From Photobacterium aquimaris (lineage in GTDB: Bacteria > Pseudomonadota > Gammaproteobacteria > Enterobacterales > Vibrionaceae): DNA of 64,000 bases. A program made the position numbers and the translations under genes. Location of the stretch: positions 757,205 through 821,204 of the forward strand of contig NZ_MSCC01000001.1 of the NCBI RefSeq assembly GCF_002954455.1, given 5' to 3'. This document shows, one piece after another, positions 1-11,635 of the stretch; position 1 is the stretch's first letter, and each line of letters begins with the position of its first letter. The notes beneath the pieces were generated by a model that saw nothing but the letters and a program-made list of their open reading frames with translations, searched no databases and was not told the origin of the DNA.

Positions 1-87
1 GCGTGCAATTTGCCGTAAAAAGCTATGACTATATGGCCATTTTGATGAGAATTTCGACGCCTGTGAAGGCGACAAAGGTTTTTTATA

Positions 88-1266
88 ATGAGTGAAAAAT
101 TACAAAAAGTGTTAGCGCGTGCTGGCCAAGGTTCACGCCGTGAAATCGAATTAATGATCCAAAACGGTCGTGTGAGCGTTGATGGTGTAGTTGCTAAACT
201 TGGCGATCGTCTTGAAGATTTAAGTGTTAGCGTACGTATTGATGGCCATAACATTGCATTAATTTCGTCAGATGAAGAAATCTGTCGAATTTTGGCCTAC
301 AACAAGCCTGAAGGTGAATTATGTACTCGTCATGATCCAGAAGGCCGTCGTACTGTATTTGATCGTCTACCACGTCTTACAACAGGTCGTTGGGTTTCTG
401 TTGGTCGTCTAGATGCTAACACATCGGGTTTATTACTTTTCACTACCGATGGTGAATTAGCTAACCGTTTAATGCACCCAAGCCGCACTGTTGAACGTGA
501 ATACATGGTACGTGTATTTGGTGAAGTTAACGAGCAAATGGTAAAGAATGTCGTTAAAGGCGTTGAGCTAGAAGACGGCATCGCACGTTTTGAAGATGTT
601 GTTTATTCTGGCGGTGAAGGTATGAATCATACTTTCTACGTGGTGATCACAGAAGGTCGTAACCGCGAGGTTCGTCGTTTATGGGATTCACAAGGTGTAA
701 CTGTAAGTCGTCTAAAACGTGTTCGTTACGGTGATGTTTACTTAACAAAAGATATGCCTCGTGGTGGTTGGAGCGAGCTTGAATTAAAAGAAGTAAACGA
801 ACTACGTGCAACAGTAGAATTGCCACCTGAAACTGAAACTGTATTAACGGTTGAAGGTCAGAAACGTAAAAAAGGTATTCGTCAGATTCGTCGTGCTGTT
901 CGTCGTCACGAAGAGCGTGTTGAAACAACGGGTCCTAGCGGTCGTCGTGGTCGTAACAATGATCGTCGTGCACCATCAAGTTCAAGCCGTAATGCTGAGG
1001 CAGACGCTCAACAACAAGAGCAACGTGGTGGCCGTGGTCGTGCGAAACCTGCATCAACAGGTCGTGATAACGCGAAACCTCGTTCAGATCGCGCACAAGG
1101 TAAACCAGTACATATTGCTGGTAAGCCAAGAGATGATGCGAAGAAGCCTTATAACGCATCAGATAAACCACAAAGTGCATCTGGCAAGCGTAAGCCTTCG
1201 GGTAATGCGGCAAATCGTCGTAACCCGTTAGCGAATAAGCCAGCAAAGCCGCGTACACGTCAGTAA
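88..1266 (+). CDS. rluB: 23S rRNA pseudouridine synthase RluB with long basic tail
   Basis: Makes pseudouridine at position 2605 of 23S rRNA (E. coli numbering, known for the family). An S4 RNA-binding domain covers about residues 1-60. The RsuA/RluB catalytic domain follows, with the GRLDANTSG motif whose Asp109 is the expected nucleophile. At 392 residues it is about 100 longer than E. coli RluB. The extra part, from about residue 270, is a low-complexity tail rich in Arg, Lys, Ser, Pro and Gly that probably binds RNA. The ATG at 88 follows an AAAGG site. It is the first gene of the conserved rluB-yciK-sohB-yciN-topA neighbourhood. Confidence 0.93.
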   Translation: MSEKLQKVLARAGQGSRREIELMIQNGRVSVDGVVAKLGDRLEDLSVSVRIDGHNIALISSDEEICRILAYNKPEGELCTRHDPEGRRTVFDRLPRLTTGRWVSVGRLDANTSGLLLFTTDGELANRLMHPSRTVEREYMVRVFGEVNEQMVKNVVKGVELEDGIARFEDVVYSGGEGMNHTFYVVITEGRNREVRRLWDSQGVTVSRLKRVRYGDVYLTKDMPRGGWSELELKEVNELRATVELPPETETVLTVEGQKRKKGIRQIRRAVRRHEERVETTGPSGRRGRNNDRRAPSSSSRNAEADAQQQEQRGGRGRAKPASTGRDNAKPRSDRAQGKPVHIAGKPRDDAKKPYNASDKPQSASGKRKPSGNAANRRNPLANKPAKPRTRQ

Positions 1267-1301
1267 TATATGACTAACCGTGTCATCGTATGATGAATAC
1301 T

Positions 1302-1330
1302 AAAAAGCCGACAGTGATGTCGGCTTTTTT
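1302..1330. terminator. Bidirectional terminator between rluB and yciK
   Basis: A 12-bp stem with arms AAAAAGCCGACA and TGTCGGCTTTTT and a GTGA loop lies between the convergent ends of rluB and yciK. It has A/T tracts on both sides, so it can stop transcription from either direction. Confidence 0.88.
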
Positions 1331-1367
1331 ATCGCTGTTATTTATTATAGATTACAGCTCCAATGAA

Positions 1368-2138
1368 TTATTCTTCTTCGCTACTGATGCCTGGTTTTCG
1401 TTGTGGTTGAGCATCAATACATTGCCCCGAAACATGACGACTTTCAGGCCCCATGAGGTACAAATACAGTGGCATAATATCAAGTGGTGTTTTAAGTAAC
1501 CGTGCGTCTTCGGCAGGAAACGCTTGCGCGCGCATGCCTGTACGCGTACCACCTGGGTTAATGGCATTGACATTAACAGTCGTCTCGTTGAGCTCATCGG
1601 CTAATACTTGCATCATGCCTTCAGTGGCGAATTTAGAAATAGCATAGGTTCCCCAAAAAGCACGACCACTGTGACCAACCGTTGATGAGGTAAAGATGAT
1701 ACGACCATCTGGTGATTGCTTGATTAACGGCAAAATAGCTTGAGTTAACAATAGTTGCGCTTTTACGTTAACTTGCATTACATCATCAAAAACAGACTCT
1801 TCGATGTGATCAATAGGGCTTAATGCGCCTAACAGGCCAGCATTGTGTAATACACCGTCTAAGCGGCCAAATTGTTGCTTAATCGTATCTGCCATATCAA
1901 GATAATGCTGTTTGGTCGCGCCCATTAAATCTAACGGTATAATTGCTGGCTGGTTACCGCCATTGGTTTCTATTTCATCATAAACGGCTTCAAGTTTAGC
2001 GATAGTTCGACCTAATAAAATCACTGTGGCGCCATGAGCCGCATATTGAAGTGCTGCTTCTCGACCTATACCATCACCAGCACCTGTTACTAAGATCACT
2101 CGATCTTTTAAATTATTTGCAGCAATTTGATAATTCAC
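1368..2138 (-). CDS. yciK: YciK-type short-chain dehydrogenase/reductase
   Basis: A 256-residue classical SDR oxidoreductase; its physiological substrate is unknown. The Rossmann fold starts at about residue 14 with the glycine motif TGAGDGIG. The NAG motif (HNAGLLG), the catalytic Ser in FTSSTVG and the YxxxK pair in YAISK are all present, so it should be active. The start ATG at 2138 gives the family N-terminus (MNYQ). The C-terminus ends in acidic residues. The gene converges on rluB and diverges from sohB, as in E. coli. Confidence 0.9.
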   Translation of the reverse strand: MNYQIAANNLKDRVILVTGAGDGIGREAALQYAAHGATVILLGRTIAKLEAVYDEIETNGGNQPAIIPLDLMGATKQHYLDMADTIKQQFGRLDGVLHNAGLLGALSPIDHIEESVFDDVMQVNVKAQLLLTQAILPLIKQSPDGRIIFTSSTVGHSGRAFWGTYAISKFATEGMMQVLADELNETTVNVNAINPGGTRTGMRAQAFPAEDARLLKTPLDIMPLYLYLMGPESRHVSGQCIDAQPQRKPGISSEEE

Positions 2139-2402
2139 CGTAGCTTCCTTTTAAATAATATCTTTTTGTTGTTATTTGACTGTTTTTTCGTCGAAGAACG
2201 CATCAAGTCTTGAGCTTGGCTGTAATATCGATTACTACTAAAACATATCAGAATTTATACTCTGAGAGAACGTACATTTATTTGAAAATCGTGACGGTGA
2301 GCTTGATTTATTTTCGTAATAAATTGAAGTCATAGCGACGATAGTAATAACATAGTTACAATAAGTTATGGCGCTTTTAGTTGCCAAATAGAGGGTTAAA
2401 TA

Positions 2403-3464
2403 TTGGAATTTTTGTTTGAGTATGGTTTGTTTTTCGCCAAAATTGCAACAGTCGTTATTGCGATTGTTGGCGTGTTGGTGTTGGCAAAAGCATTAAATGG
2501 TCGTCATGGTTCACAAAAAGGTGAACTTGAGGTGATTGATTTAACTGAGCAATATAAAGAGACCGTTGAGCAGTTAGAATCACATTTATTTGATAAAGCG
2601 TTACTAAAAGCACGTGATAAGGCAGATAAAAAATTAGATAAAGAACATGATAAAGCGCGTCAAAATGAAATAAAACAAGCTGTAAAAAATGGCAATTTAA
2701 CCACAACGCGTGAGCCACGTTTATTTGTGATTGATTTTCATGGCAGTATTGATGCGCGTGAAGTGTCATCGTTACGCCAAGAGATTAGTGCTATCTTAGC
2801 CATTGCTATTGAAGGTGATGAAGTACTATTACGCTTAGAAACGGGCGGCGGTATGGTACATGCATACGGTTTAGCATCATCACAACTTGATCGCTTAAAA
2901 GCGGCGGGTATTACACTAACGATTGCGGTTGATAAAGTTGCAGCAAGTGGTGGTTATATGATGGCGTGTGTAGCTGATAAAATCGTCTCTGCTCCGTTTG
3001 CTATTGTGGGCTCAATTGGTGTGATTGCACAGTTACCAAATTTCAGTAAGGTATTGAAGAAAAACGATATTGAGTTTGAACAAATTACTGCAGGTGAGTT
3101 TAAACGTACCTTAACAATGTTTGGTGAAAACTCCGATAAAGCCCGTGAAAAATTCAAAGAAGAAATTGAAGAAACTCACGGCTTATTTAAACAATTTATT
3201 GCTGTTCATCGTCCAGAACTGGATCTTAATAGAGTAGCAACGGGTGAGCATTGGTTTGGTCAACAAGCACTTGAATTAGGCTTAGTGGATCAGATTAGCA
3301 CCAGTGATGATTTGATCACTGAAGCGTGTAAGGCACGTGAAGTGCTGCAAGTTAAATATGTACGTCGCAAGAAGTTGATTGAAAAGTTATCAGGGGCATC
3401 AAGTGAAGCTGCTGATACATTACTCATGAAGTGGGTTGCACGTGGTCAGCGTCCTTTTATGTAA
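2403..3464 (+). CDS. sohB: SohB, inner-membrane S49 family peptidase
   Basis: Predicted membrane-anchored serine peptidase of the S49 (SppA/SohB) family, acting at the periplasmic face. An N-terminal transmembrane helix (about residues 8-28) is followed by a charged linker. The protease core has the GGGMVHAYG segment and the VDKVAASGGYMMA motif with the nucleophile Ser; a conserved Lys follows in GEFKRTL. No upstream ATG fits. The start is a TTG, preceded by AGAGGG about 8 bases away, and it yields MEFLFEYGLF, which matches the E. coli SohB N-terminus. At 353 residues the length is normal. Confidence 0.92.
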   Translation: MEFLFEYGLFFAKIATVVIAIVGVLVLAKALNGRHGSQKGELEVIDLTEQYKETVEQLESHLFDKALLKARDKADKKLDKEHDKARQNEIKQAVKNGNLTTTREPRLFVIDFHGSIDAREVSSLRQEISAILAIAIEGDEVLLRLETGGGMVHAYGLASSQLDRLKAAGITLTIAVDKVAASGGYMMACVADKIVSAPFAIVGSIGVIAQLPNFSKVLKKNDIEFEQITAGEFKRTLTMFGENSDKAREKFKEEIEETHGLFKQFIAVHRPELDLNRVATGEHWFGQQALELGLVDQISTSDDLITEACKAREVLQVKYVRRKKLIEKLSGASSEAADTLLMKWVARGQRPFM

Positions 3465-3483
3465 CTATCGCTAATGGACTAAG

Positions 3484-3513
3484 AAAAAACCCGCAATCAT
3501 TGCGGGTTTTTTT
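3484..3513. terminator. Bidirectional terminator between sohB and yciN
   Basis: The hairpin AAAACCCGCAAT-CA-TTGCGGGTTTT is flanked by A and T tracts. It sits between the convergent ends of sohB and yciN, with the T run reaching to 3 bases from the yciN stop codon. Confidence 0.88.
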
Positions 3514-3516
3514 GAT

Positions 3517-3774
3517 TTAAACCAGTAGTGTACTAAGGGTAAATTCTGGCGATAATTTATGAGCAAGGAATTTGAACATATTAAAGACAGCCGTTGTTTT
3601 AGCGGTTGGTAAGCCGTCTTCATCAAGGAAATATTCACCTTTAAAGATCAATACGCCGTCTTTTTCTGTTACAGATGTTGCGCGCATACCTTCAATATAA
3701 TCTTTGTGATCTTGAATGATTTGGTTGGCGATCATTAATAGCTCATTGATCGAAATTTCAACTTTATTAGCCAT
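3517..3774 (-). CDS. yciN: YciN family protein (DUF2498)
   Basis: A small cytosolic protein of 85 residues from the YciN/DUF2498 family, biochemical role unknown. It is recognised by the [20 protein letters not shown] stretch, nearly the same in E. coli YciN, and by its place between sohB and topA. No signal peptide or membrane segment is visible. ATG at 3774. Confidence 0.88.
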   Translation of the reverse strand: MANKVEISINELLMIANQIIQDHKDYIEGMRATSVTEKDGVLIFKGEYFLDEDGLPTAKTTAVFNMFKFLAHKLSPEFTLSTLLV

Positions 3775-4390
3775 GATTAATACTCATCAATAGTAAAATA
3801 ATAACAGTCTAAGTAAGTTGGTGTCAGAAAACAAATAACAGGATTGTCAGTTGGTTAATATCTATTCAGATTCCAACATTAATTAGCATTAAAAAAAGTG
3901 ATATTGTGATTAGATGCAAGAAAATTTACTAAAACGGATAAAATGCTTCTATATAGATGGTAATGATAACGTAGTTTTATGTTATTACAGTAGCGATAAA
4001 CCATCAAAGTGATTGTCCTATAAGGTAAATTATGATTTTATCACCTTGATAATCAGTACGTTGTAAATGGATTAAATTAAGCTTAGAACATATTTACAAG
4101 TTAATAACAATTGCGGAAGCTGCAACCAAATAGACGAAATAAATTAAAAAGCAGTTGACCTTCTTGTTTTCTAGCCCAATATGTAAAGAGTATTTTACGT
4201 AAATGAAGTGCAATAATTAATTGCAAATATGTATCATTATCAAATTGGAACTCATCATATTAATTCACTGCTCTTAGATTTTTCGATTAGTGACTTAATG
4301 AGATTGGTCGAATGTTGTGGCGCTAATGATTAGCTAAGCAGTTATTTATATTTTTAGTATTAGCGAGCACGAGGACGTAATAGGGTCATT
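3775..4390. promoter_or_regulatory. Long AT-rich gap upstream of topA with a possible promoter
   Basis: This 616-base region between the divergent yciN and topA holds no convincing gene. The best promoter candidate for topA is TTGACC at 4155-4160, then 17 bases, then AATATG at 4178-4183. The -10 is weak. A 10-bp palindrome TTTACGTAAA lies at 4194-4203. topA promoters are usually several and sensitive to supercoiling, so other starts are likely but not readable here. Confidence 0.35.
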
Positions 4391-7042
4391 ATGGGTAAAT
4401 CTCTCGTTATCGTGGAGTCCCCAGCCAAGGCGAAAACAATCAATAAGTACTTGGGTAAGGATTTCATTGTAAAATCAAGCGTTGGTCACGTACGTGATTT
4501 GCCAACGGGCGCCCGCAGTGGCGGCAAAAAAGCGGCAGCAACATCGACTAAAGGGTTGAGTGTTGAAGAGAAAGCGGCGATTAAAAAGAAGAAAGATCGT
4601 AAAGCGTTAATCAGCAAGATGGGTGTTGATCCCTATGATGATTGGAATGCGCATTACGAAATACTTCCTGGCAAAGAAAAAGTCGTTAGTGAACTTCAAA
4701 AATTAGCAGAAGATGCTGACTTTGTTTACCTCGCAACGGATTTGGACCGCGAAGGAGAAGCCATTGCGTGGCACCTTCGTGAGATCATCGGCGGCGATGA
4801 ATCACGCTACAAACGAGTTGTATTTAACGAAATCACCAAAAATGCTATTCAACAAGCATTTGAACAGCCTGGTGAATTGAATATTGATGGTGTGAATGCA
4901 CAACAAGCACGTCGATTCCTCGATCGTGTTGTTGGCTTCATGGTATCGCCACTATTGTGGAAAAAAGTGGCACGCGGGCTATCTGCGGGTCGAGTCCAAT
5001 CAGTAGCAGTAAAGCTGATTGTTGAGCGCGAGCATGAAATCAATGCGTTTGATCCTGAAGAATTTTGGGATATTCATGCGGACACACTAACGGTAGGCAA
5101 AAATGCACTACGGTTAATGGTCGCACAACAGGCGGGTAAATCATTCCGTCCTGAAAATAAAGTCGATACGATGGCAGCGCATGCGCTACTTGAAAAAGCA
5201 GCGTATGAAGTGATTGAGCGAGAAGATCGCCCAACCAGCAGTAAGCCATCTGCGCCTTATATCACCTCGACATTACAGCAAGCGGCAAGTACACGTCTAG
5301 GTTATGGTGTTAAACGCACCATGGGCCTTGCACAGCGCTTATATGAAGCCGGTTATATTACTTACATGCGTACTGACTCAACCAACCTTTCAAAAGAAGC
5401 GGTTGAAGCGGCACGTGAGCTGATTGGTAATGAGTATGGTAATGAGTATTTACCTGAAAATGCCAATGTGTATGGCAGTAAGAAAAATGCCCAAGAAGCG
5501 CACGAAGCGATTCGTCCTTCAAACGTAGAAGTAAAAGCTGAAAATTTAGAAGGCATGGATCAAGATGCGGTTAAGTTGTATGACTTAATTTGGCGTCAAT
5601 TTGTGTCTTGTCAAATGATGCCAGCAAAATATGACTCAAGTACGATCAACGTTAAGGCAGGTGATTTCTTGCTGAAAGCGAAAGGCCGTACATTACGTTT
5701 TGCAGGTTGGACATTAGTACAGCGCCCATCAGGTAAAAATGAAGATACAACATTACCTGAAGTTAACGTAGGTGACGTACTGAAGTTAGAGCAGCTTGAG
5801 CCTAAACAACACTTTACTAAGCCGCCAGCACGCTTTACAGAAGCTGCATTGGTTAAAGAACTTGAAAAGCGTGGCATTGGTCGTCCATCAACGTATGCGT
5901 CGATTATTTCAACCATTCAAGATCGTGGTTATGTACGTGTTGATCAGCGTCGTTTTTATGCTGAAAAGATGGGTGAGATTGTTTCTGACCGTCTAGATAA
6001 CAGTTTTCCTGACCTGATGGATTTTGATTTTACTGCCCGTATGGAAGGTAATCTTGATAAAATCGCTGAAGGTGAGAAAAACTGGAAGAAGGTACTGGAT
6101 GAGTTCTTCTCTGATTTTACTGCTGAGCTTAAAAAAGCTGAGTTAGATGAATCAGAAGGCGGTATGCAACCTAACAATATCGTACTGACTGACATTCAAT
6201 GTCCAACATGTTCTCGTCCGATGGGTATTCGTACCGCATCGACAGGCGTGTTCTTAGGCTGTTCAGGTTATGCCTTACCGCCAAAAGAGCGCTGTAAAAC
6301 GACGATTAACTTAGGCAGTGAAGAAGGCATTGTTAATGTACTTGAGGAAGATGTTGAAACGGCAGCATTACGTGCCAAGAAACGTTGTCCTATTTGTAGT
6401 ACAGCAATGGATGCTTACTTAATTGACCAAGATCGTAAACTGCATGTTTGTGGTAATAACCCAAGTTGTGATGGTTACATTGTCGAAAAAGGTGAGTTCA
6501 AGCTTAAAGGCTACGAAGGCCCACTGATTGAATGCGATAAGTGTGGTTCTGATATGGAACTCAAAAACGGTCGTTTTGGTAAGTACATGGGTTGTACTAA
6601 CGAAGAGTGTAAGAACACTCGTAAGATCCTCAAGAATGGCGAAGTTGCGCCACCAAAAGAAGATCCAGTACATTTACCAGAAATTCCATGTACACAAGAC
6701 ACTAATGCGTACTTTGTATTACGTGATGGTGCTTCTGGCTTGTTCATGGCAGCGAGTACTTTCCCTAAGTCGCGTGAAACACGTGCGCCATTAGTGGAGG
6801 AGTTGGTTCGCTTTAAAGAACGTTTATCGCCTAAGTTCTTATATTTAACCGATGCGCCAGTTGCTGACCCTGATGGGTTACCAACAGTTATTCGTTTTTC
6901 TCGTAAAACCAAAGAGAATTACGTGCGCTCAGAAGTAGACGGAAAGCCAACAGGCTGGACTGGTCTATTTGTGGACGGCAAGTGGGAAATTACCGACAAG
7001 CGTAAGAAACCGAAAAAAGAAAAATCAACTGAAGAAGAGTAA
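4391..7042 (+). CDS. topA: DNA topoisomerase I (omega protein)
   Basis: Type IA topoisomerase that relaxes negative supercoils and so opposes gyrase (gyrA is also in this window). The N-terminal Toprim domain carries the metal-binding DLDRE in [15 protein letters not shown]. The active-site Tyr lies in [13 protein letters not shown]. The C-terminus has three recognisable four-cysteine zinc segments (CPTC...C...C, CPIC...C...C, CDKC...C...C), followed by the basic C-terminal ssDNA-binding region. At 883 residues it is close to E. coli TopA (865). The ATG at 4391 gives the canonical [17 protein letters not shown] start. Confidence 0.97.
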   Translation: MGKSLVIVESPAKAKTINKYLGKDFIVKSSVGHVRDLPTGARSGGKKAAATSTKGLSVEEKAAIKKKKDRKALISKMGVDPYDDWNAHYEILPGKEKVVSELQKLAEDADFVYLATDLDREGEAIAWHLREIIGGDESRYKRVVFNEITKNAIQQAFEQPGELNIDGVNAQQARRFLDRVVGFMVSPLLWKKVARGLSAGRVQSVAVKLIVEREHEINAFDPEEFWDIHADTLTVGKNALRLMVAQQAGKSFRPENKVDTMAAHALLEKAAYEVIEREDRPTSSKPSAPYITSTLQQAASTRLGYGVKRTMGLAQRLYEAGYITYMRTDSTNLSKEAVEAARELIGNEYGNEYLPENANVYGSKKNAQEAHEAIRPSNVEVKAENLEGMDQDAVKLYDLIWRQFVSCQMMPAKYDSSTINVKAGDFLLKAKGRTLRFAGWTLVQRPSGKNEDTTLPEVNVGDVLKLEQLEPKQHFTKPPARFTEAALVKELEKRGIGRPSTYASIISTIQDRGYVRVDQRRFYAEKMGEIVSDRLDNSFPDLMDFDFTARMEGNLDKIAEGEKNWKKVLDEFFSDFTAELKKAELDESEGGMQPNNIVLTDIQCPTCSRPMGIRTASTGVFLGCSGYALPPKERCKTTINLGSEEGIVNVLEEDVETAALRAKKRCPICSTAMDAYLIDQDRKLHVCGNNPSCDGYIVEKGEFKLKGYEGPLIECDKCGSDMELKNGRFGKYMGCTNEECKNTRKILKNGEVAPPKEDPVHLPEIPCTQDTNAYFVLRDGASGLFMAASTFPKSRETRAPLVEELVRFKERLSPKFLYLTDAPVADPDGLPTVIRFSRKTKENYVRSEVDGKPTGWTGLFVDGKWEITDKRKKPKKEKSTEEE

Positions 7043-7064
7043 TAGCCTCTTTTGTTAGATTTAA

Positions 7065-7091
7065 AAAAACCGCCTAATTGGGCGGTTTTTT
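7065..7091. terminator. Terminator of topA
   Basis: Stem AAAAACCGCC and GGCGGTTTTT with a loop of about 6 bases, followed by more T residues. It lies between convergent topA and miaE and can serve both. Confidence 0.85.
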
Positions 7092-7130
7092 GTTTTTTAA
7101 TCGCTGTTGTAGCGTGAGTTAATGTTTGGT

Positions 7131-7928
7131 TTAAGCACTACAAACAGCCATAACAGGAACTCCACTGTGGAAACGGAAAGTATCATCGGGCGCTAGAATT
7201 AACTCTGCTTCTTTCTCACCAATAATACGAATACGATCAGCAATATTTTTACCCGCAATCTTTTCTGCAAGTGTTAGATAGTCTTGATAATGACGCGCTT
7301 CTGAACGCAATAATGAAATATAGAATTTTCTTAGCTCTGGATCTAAATAAGGTGCAAGTTTAGCGAATCGTTCACAAGAACGTGCTTCAATATAGGCACC
7401 AACAATAAGCTTATCAATTAAGGTTGCAGGCTCATGGGTGCGAACCGCTTTCATTAAGCCTTTAGCATAACGTCCAGCATGAAGATTATGGTAAGCAATA
7501 TCACGTTTATCCATGATCTCAAGTACCTGCTCAAAATGATGGAATTCTTCTTTAATTAACCGCACCATTTTATCTATTAGCTCTGATCCATGAGCAAAAT
7601 CACTGCGTGGTGTTAATGGGGCCAGTAAACCATTTTTCTTACTGTGAAAATCAGTGGCTGAACGCTCATTTCCGCCGTAAACAAAATCTTCATAAGGTTT
7701 CGCCCATGCCATCAATGCTGCACCACTGGCTTTATCAACGGCGTATTTACGCACCATAAACATCGCAGTTTGGCTAGCCTTTAACTCGCAATTACAGTGA
7801 TCGACTAATAATGCAGTGAGATTTTCTGGTTGACGGGCTTCTTCAATCCAGCCATCAGGGGTTTCACATTGAAGAAACTGATTAATCGGTTTAAGCAGCG
7901 TATTAATCATTTGCTGAGTATTATCCAT
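7131..7928 (-). CDS. miaE: tRNA 2-methylthio-N6-isopentenyladenosine hydroxylase MiaE
   Basis: Non-haem diiron monooxygenase that hydroxylates ms2i6A37 in tRNAs reading codons that start with U. It is present in Salmonella and vibrios and absent from E. coli K-12. The helical ferritin-like fold carries carboxylate/His ligands in EEFHHFEQV, IEARSCERF and SEARHYQDY. At 265 residues it has the family length. It lies convergent to topA and downstream of an unknown gene that has its own terminator, so it is probably transcribed alone. Confidence 0.9.
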   Translation of the reverse strand: MDNTQQMINTLLKPINQFLQCETPDGWIEEARQPENLTALLVDHCNCELKASQTAMFMVRKYAVDKASGAALMAWAKPYEDFVYGGNERSATDFHSKKNGLLAPLTPRSDFAHGSELIDKMVRLIKEEFHHFEQVLEIMDKRDIAYHNLHAGRYAKGLMKAVRTHEPATLIDKLIVGAYIEARSCERFAKLAPYLDPELRKFYISLLRSEARHYQDYLTLAEKIAGKNIADRIRIIGEKEAELILAPDDTFRFHSGVPVMAVCSA

Positions 7929-7959
7929 AAGATGTTCTTTTTATTGTTATTGAAGGCAT

Positions 7960-7985
7960 AAAAAAAGGTCGCAATTGCGACCTTT
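7960..7985 (-). terminator. Terminator of the 8020-8781 gene
   Basis: Perfect hairpin AAAGGTCGCAA/TTGCGACCTTT at 7964-7985. On the minus strand it is followed by a run of seven T, so it ends transcription from the upstream unknown gene before miaE. Confidence 0.85.
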
Positions 7986-8019
7986 GTCGTTGGCTTATTT
8001 TAAGCCAAAGCGAATCAGA

Positions 8020-8781
8020 TCACCATTTCCGCTTTGGTTGGAATAATACATCTAATTCATCGTTATCTTTATCAAGTAACTGTTGGCGTTCTTGTTCGCT
8101 ACTTACGCTCATATTATTGTCGATCTCATTCAACATATATTGTAGTTTTTGCAGAGCTTTAGTGGCGTAGCTATCATTGCGCGATGATAAAACATCAATA
8201 CCTTTTTTGAGCAGTTGCTTAGCGGTACCAAATTGGCGCTTTAAGCGTGCATCATTTGCACGTTTAACCACATTTTCAATATTGATGCGCAATTGCATAT
8301 TATCGAGACGGGTATTTTCTTGCACATAAGCTTGGGTTGCGATACGGCCTTTACCATGCTCACCTTTTAAAACGCTTTTTAAGCGCTTAACTAATTGTAA
8401 CATGCCAATCGCTTGTCGATCGGAGTTCGGCACTTGAAACTGCACCACATTAGTTTGATCAAAATGGGTTTCTAAATACGTTAATTGTTCGCTAACATGC
8501 TGAATACGTTGTTTTAATGTTCTATCTTTAGTATTTATTTCAGCAATGCTTTCTAGCGCATAAAGAATACGTTTATTAAGGCAGACTAATAATTCTTTAC
8601 TGTAAGGTAAGTGACTGGCATTACTTATGAGCTCTTCAGTTGCATCAATGATAGCAACTTGTTTAGCCAGTTCTTGTTGTTTTGCACTTTCTAGTCGCTG
8701 GCGATATTGGATGATTACGCTGTAACCAATAATTAAAATGAGTAGAAGACTGATTAAACCAATAACAAGAGGGACACTCAT
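8020..8781 (-). CDS. Membrane-anchored coiled-coil protein of unknown function
   Basis: I do not recognise this 253-residue protein. One N-terminal transmembrane helix (about residues 3-24, VPLVIGLISLLLILIIGYSV) is followed by a highly charged, Gln/Leu/Lys-rich helical region without cysteines in a metal pattern or obvious catalytic motifs. Heptad-like spacing suggests coiled coil in residues 25-110 and 150-215. The tail is rich in Asp/Gln and ends in FQPKRKW. The absence of further membrane segments suggests a cytoplasmic body tethered to the inner membrane. It has a private terminator and lies upstream of miaE on the same strand. A structural or scaffolding role is only a guess. Confidence 0.75.
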   Translation of the reverse strand: MSVPLVIGLISLLLILIIGYSVIIQYRQRLESAKQQELAKQVAIIDATEELISNASHLPYSKELLVCLNKRILYALESIAEINTKDRTLKQRIQHVSEQLTYLETHFDQTNVVQFQVPNSDRQAIGMLQLVKRLKSVLKGEHGKGRIATQAYVQENTRLDNMQLRINIENVVKRANDARLKRQFGTAKQLLKKGIDVLSSRNDSYATKALQKLQYMLNEIDNNMSVSSEQERQQLLDKDNDELDVLFQPKRKW

Positions 8782-10256
<1,475 letters not shown>

Positions 10257-10283
10257 CCGCAAATATTATTGTAAACACAACAT

Positions 10284-10309
10284 AAACCGCTAGTGATAGC
10301 GGTTTTTTT
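10284..10309 (+). terminator. Terminator of cysB
   Basis: Stem AAACCGCTA / TAGCGGTTT with loop GTGA followed by T7. Confidence 0.88.
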
Positions 10310-10381
10310 ATTTGGTTAATGCCTCATACGTGAGCTTGGTATACACTAGCCTCCAATTTTTTGGTGAGTAAATGGTTGTTT

Positions 10382-11578
10382 ATGTCTAACTACGTTGAGC
10401 TTTTTCATCGTCTTGATGCATTGTTGGTGAGCAATTGCCAATTTTGGCAGTTTATGCCTTTTGCTGAGCGTGGATTTGTTTGGCAGCAAAACCCACAATT
10501 TTGTCAATGGCTAATGAGTATTGATGACAGCCAATTACAATTATTAAGTCAGGATATTCATGCATTAACAACAGCATTACTGCCATGGATTAAAGATGCT
10601 GAACAGTTAACCCAAATTGCAGCTGAAGTATCACCGTTAGTGCGAACTGAGCGTTCGGTACCACAAGGTTTTGATAGTGGTATTCCGGGGCGAAAGTGGC
10701 AACAAATTACCGCTTTTAATGAAGTGTTACCGCGACTAGGTTTACCATGGCTAGAGTGGTGTGCTGGTAAAGGCTACCTTGGACGTGTGCTCGCTGCATC
10801 CCATCAGCAACCAGTTACGAGTCTTGAGTGGCAACAGCAATTATGTGTTGATGGTGAGCAAGCTGCAAAACAATTACAGTTAGACATTAATTTTGTTCAT
10901 GCAGATGCGTTTAGTATTGAGAGTAATACCGCGATTGTTCAACAGCAACATGCAGTTGCCTTGCATGCTTGTGGAGATTTACATGTTTCATTATTGCAAC
11001 GTGTAGCGGCTAAAAAAGGGGCCGCAGTGAGCATTTCACCTTGCTGTTACCATTTAATTCGGCAATCGCATTATCAACCTATGTCTACAGCAGCAAAAAC
11101 AAGTGCATTAGTGTTATCGAAACATGATTTACGGCTGCCGTTACAAGAAACGGTTACGGCGGGTAATCGCGTAAGACAACTACGATTTGTGGAAGTGAGT
11201 TTTCGGTTAGGGTTTGATTTATTACAAAGAGAGCTCAACCAAACTGATACTTATCTAGCGGTGCCAAATGTACAAAAAGCCTTACTTACACAGGGTTTTG
11301 AAGCGTTTTGTCAGTGGGCTGCTGCAAAAAAAGGCCTTGATTTACCTTTAAATATTGATTTTGAGTATTGGCAGCGTCAAGGTGAACAGCGGTTTGCTAT
11401 TACTGAAAGAATGGAGCTTGTTCGACAATTATTTCGTCGGCCATTGGAAATGTGGCTAGTACTTGATCGTGCATGTTTTCTGGAGGAGCAAGGTTATAAC
11501 GTCGTGATCGGCTCTTTTTGTGATAAGCCAATCACTCCGCGTAATGTATTAATTCATGCGGAGCGTGGTGATTTGTAA
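10382..11578 (+). CDS. SAM-dependent methyltransferase family protein
   Basis: Putative methyltransferase of about 398 residues; substrate unknown. A class I SAM-binding segment is visible in WLEWCAGKGYLGRVLA, followed by an acidic position after the second strand (SLEW). The motif ALHACGDL and a cysteine/histidine patch ISPCCYHLI resemble the PF13679-type methyltransferase domain of METTL25/GSTCD-like proteins. I chose ATG 10382 (MSNYVELF), since the longer frame starts with TTG and lacks a well-placed ribosome site. It is followed by a strong hairpin and lies convergent to the GGDEF-EAL gene. Assignment to the superfamily is fairly sure, the substrate is open. Confidence 0.72.
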   Translation: MSNYVELFHRLDALLVSNCQFWQFMPFAERGFVWQQNPQFCQWLMSIDDSQLQLLSQDIHALTTALLPWIKDAEQLTQIAAEVSPLVRTERSVPQGFDSGIPGRKWQQITAFNEVLPRLGLPWLEWCAGKGYLGRVLAASHQQPVTSLEWQQQLCVDGEQAAKQLQLDINFVHADAFSIESNTAIVQQQHAVALHACGDLHVSLLQRVAAKKGAAVSISPCCYHLIRQSHYQPMSTAAKTSALVLSKHDLRLPLQETVTAGNRVRQLRFVEVSFRLGFDLLQRELNQTDTYLAVPNVQKALLTQGFEAFCQWAAAKKGLDLPLNIDFEYWQRQGEQRFAITERMELVRQLFRRPLEMWLVLDRACFLEEQGYNVVIGSFCDKPITPRNVLIHAERGDL

Positions 11579-11593
11579 CTTAACCATGAACGA

Positions 11594-11618
11594 TTCCCTA
11601 TCACTAGGTGATAGGGAA
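11594..11618. terminator. Perfect 11-bp hairpin between convergent genes
   Basis: Arms TTCCCTATCAC and GTGATAGGGAA with a TAG loop lie between the stops of the methyltransferase and the GGDEF-EAL gene. There is no T tract, so it is more likely an RNA 3'-end stabiliser or weak terminator than a classical one. Confidence 0.55.
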
Positions 11619-11635
11619 AGTATTTAATGACTAAT

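Noticed and set aside
851-1231. 126-codon alternate frame within the rluB tail.
   Set aside because: The low-complexity Arg/Lys codons of the tail give a Val/Leu/Gln-rich shift frame; there is no start signal.
6511-6912. 133-codon open frame opposite the topA zinc region.
   Set aside because: Shadow of a clear coding gene, no ribosome site.
11594-11618. Palindrome TTCCCTATCAC-TAG-GTGATAGGGAA resembles the tet operator.
   Set aside because: It lies between two convergent stop codons rather than upstream of a gene. Its arms are separated differently from tetO, so an RNA hairpin is more likely.
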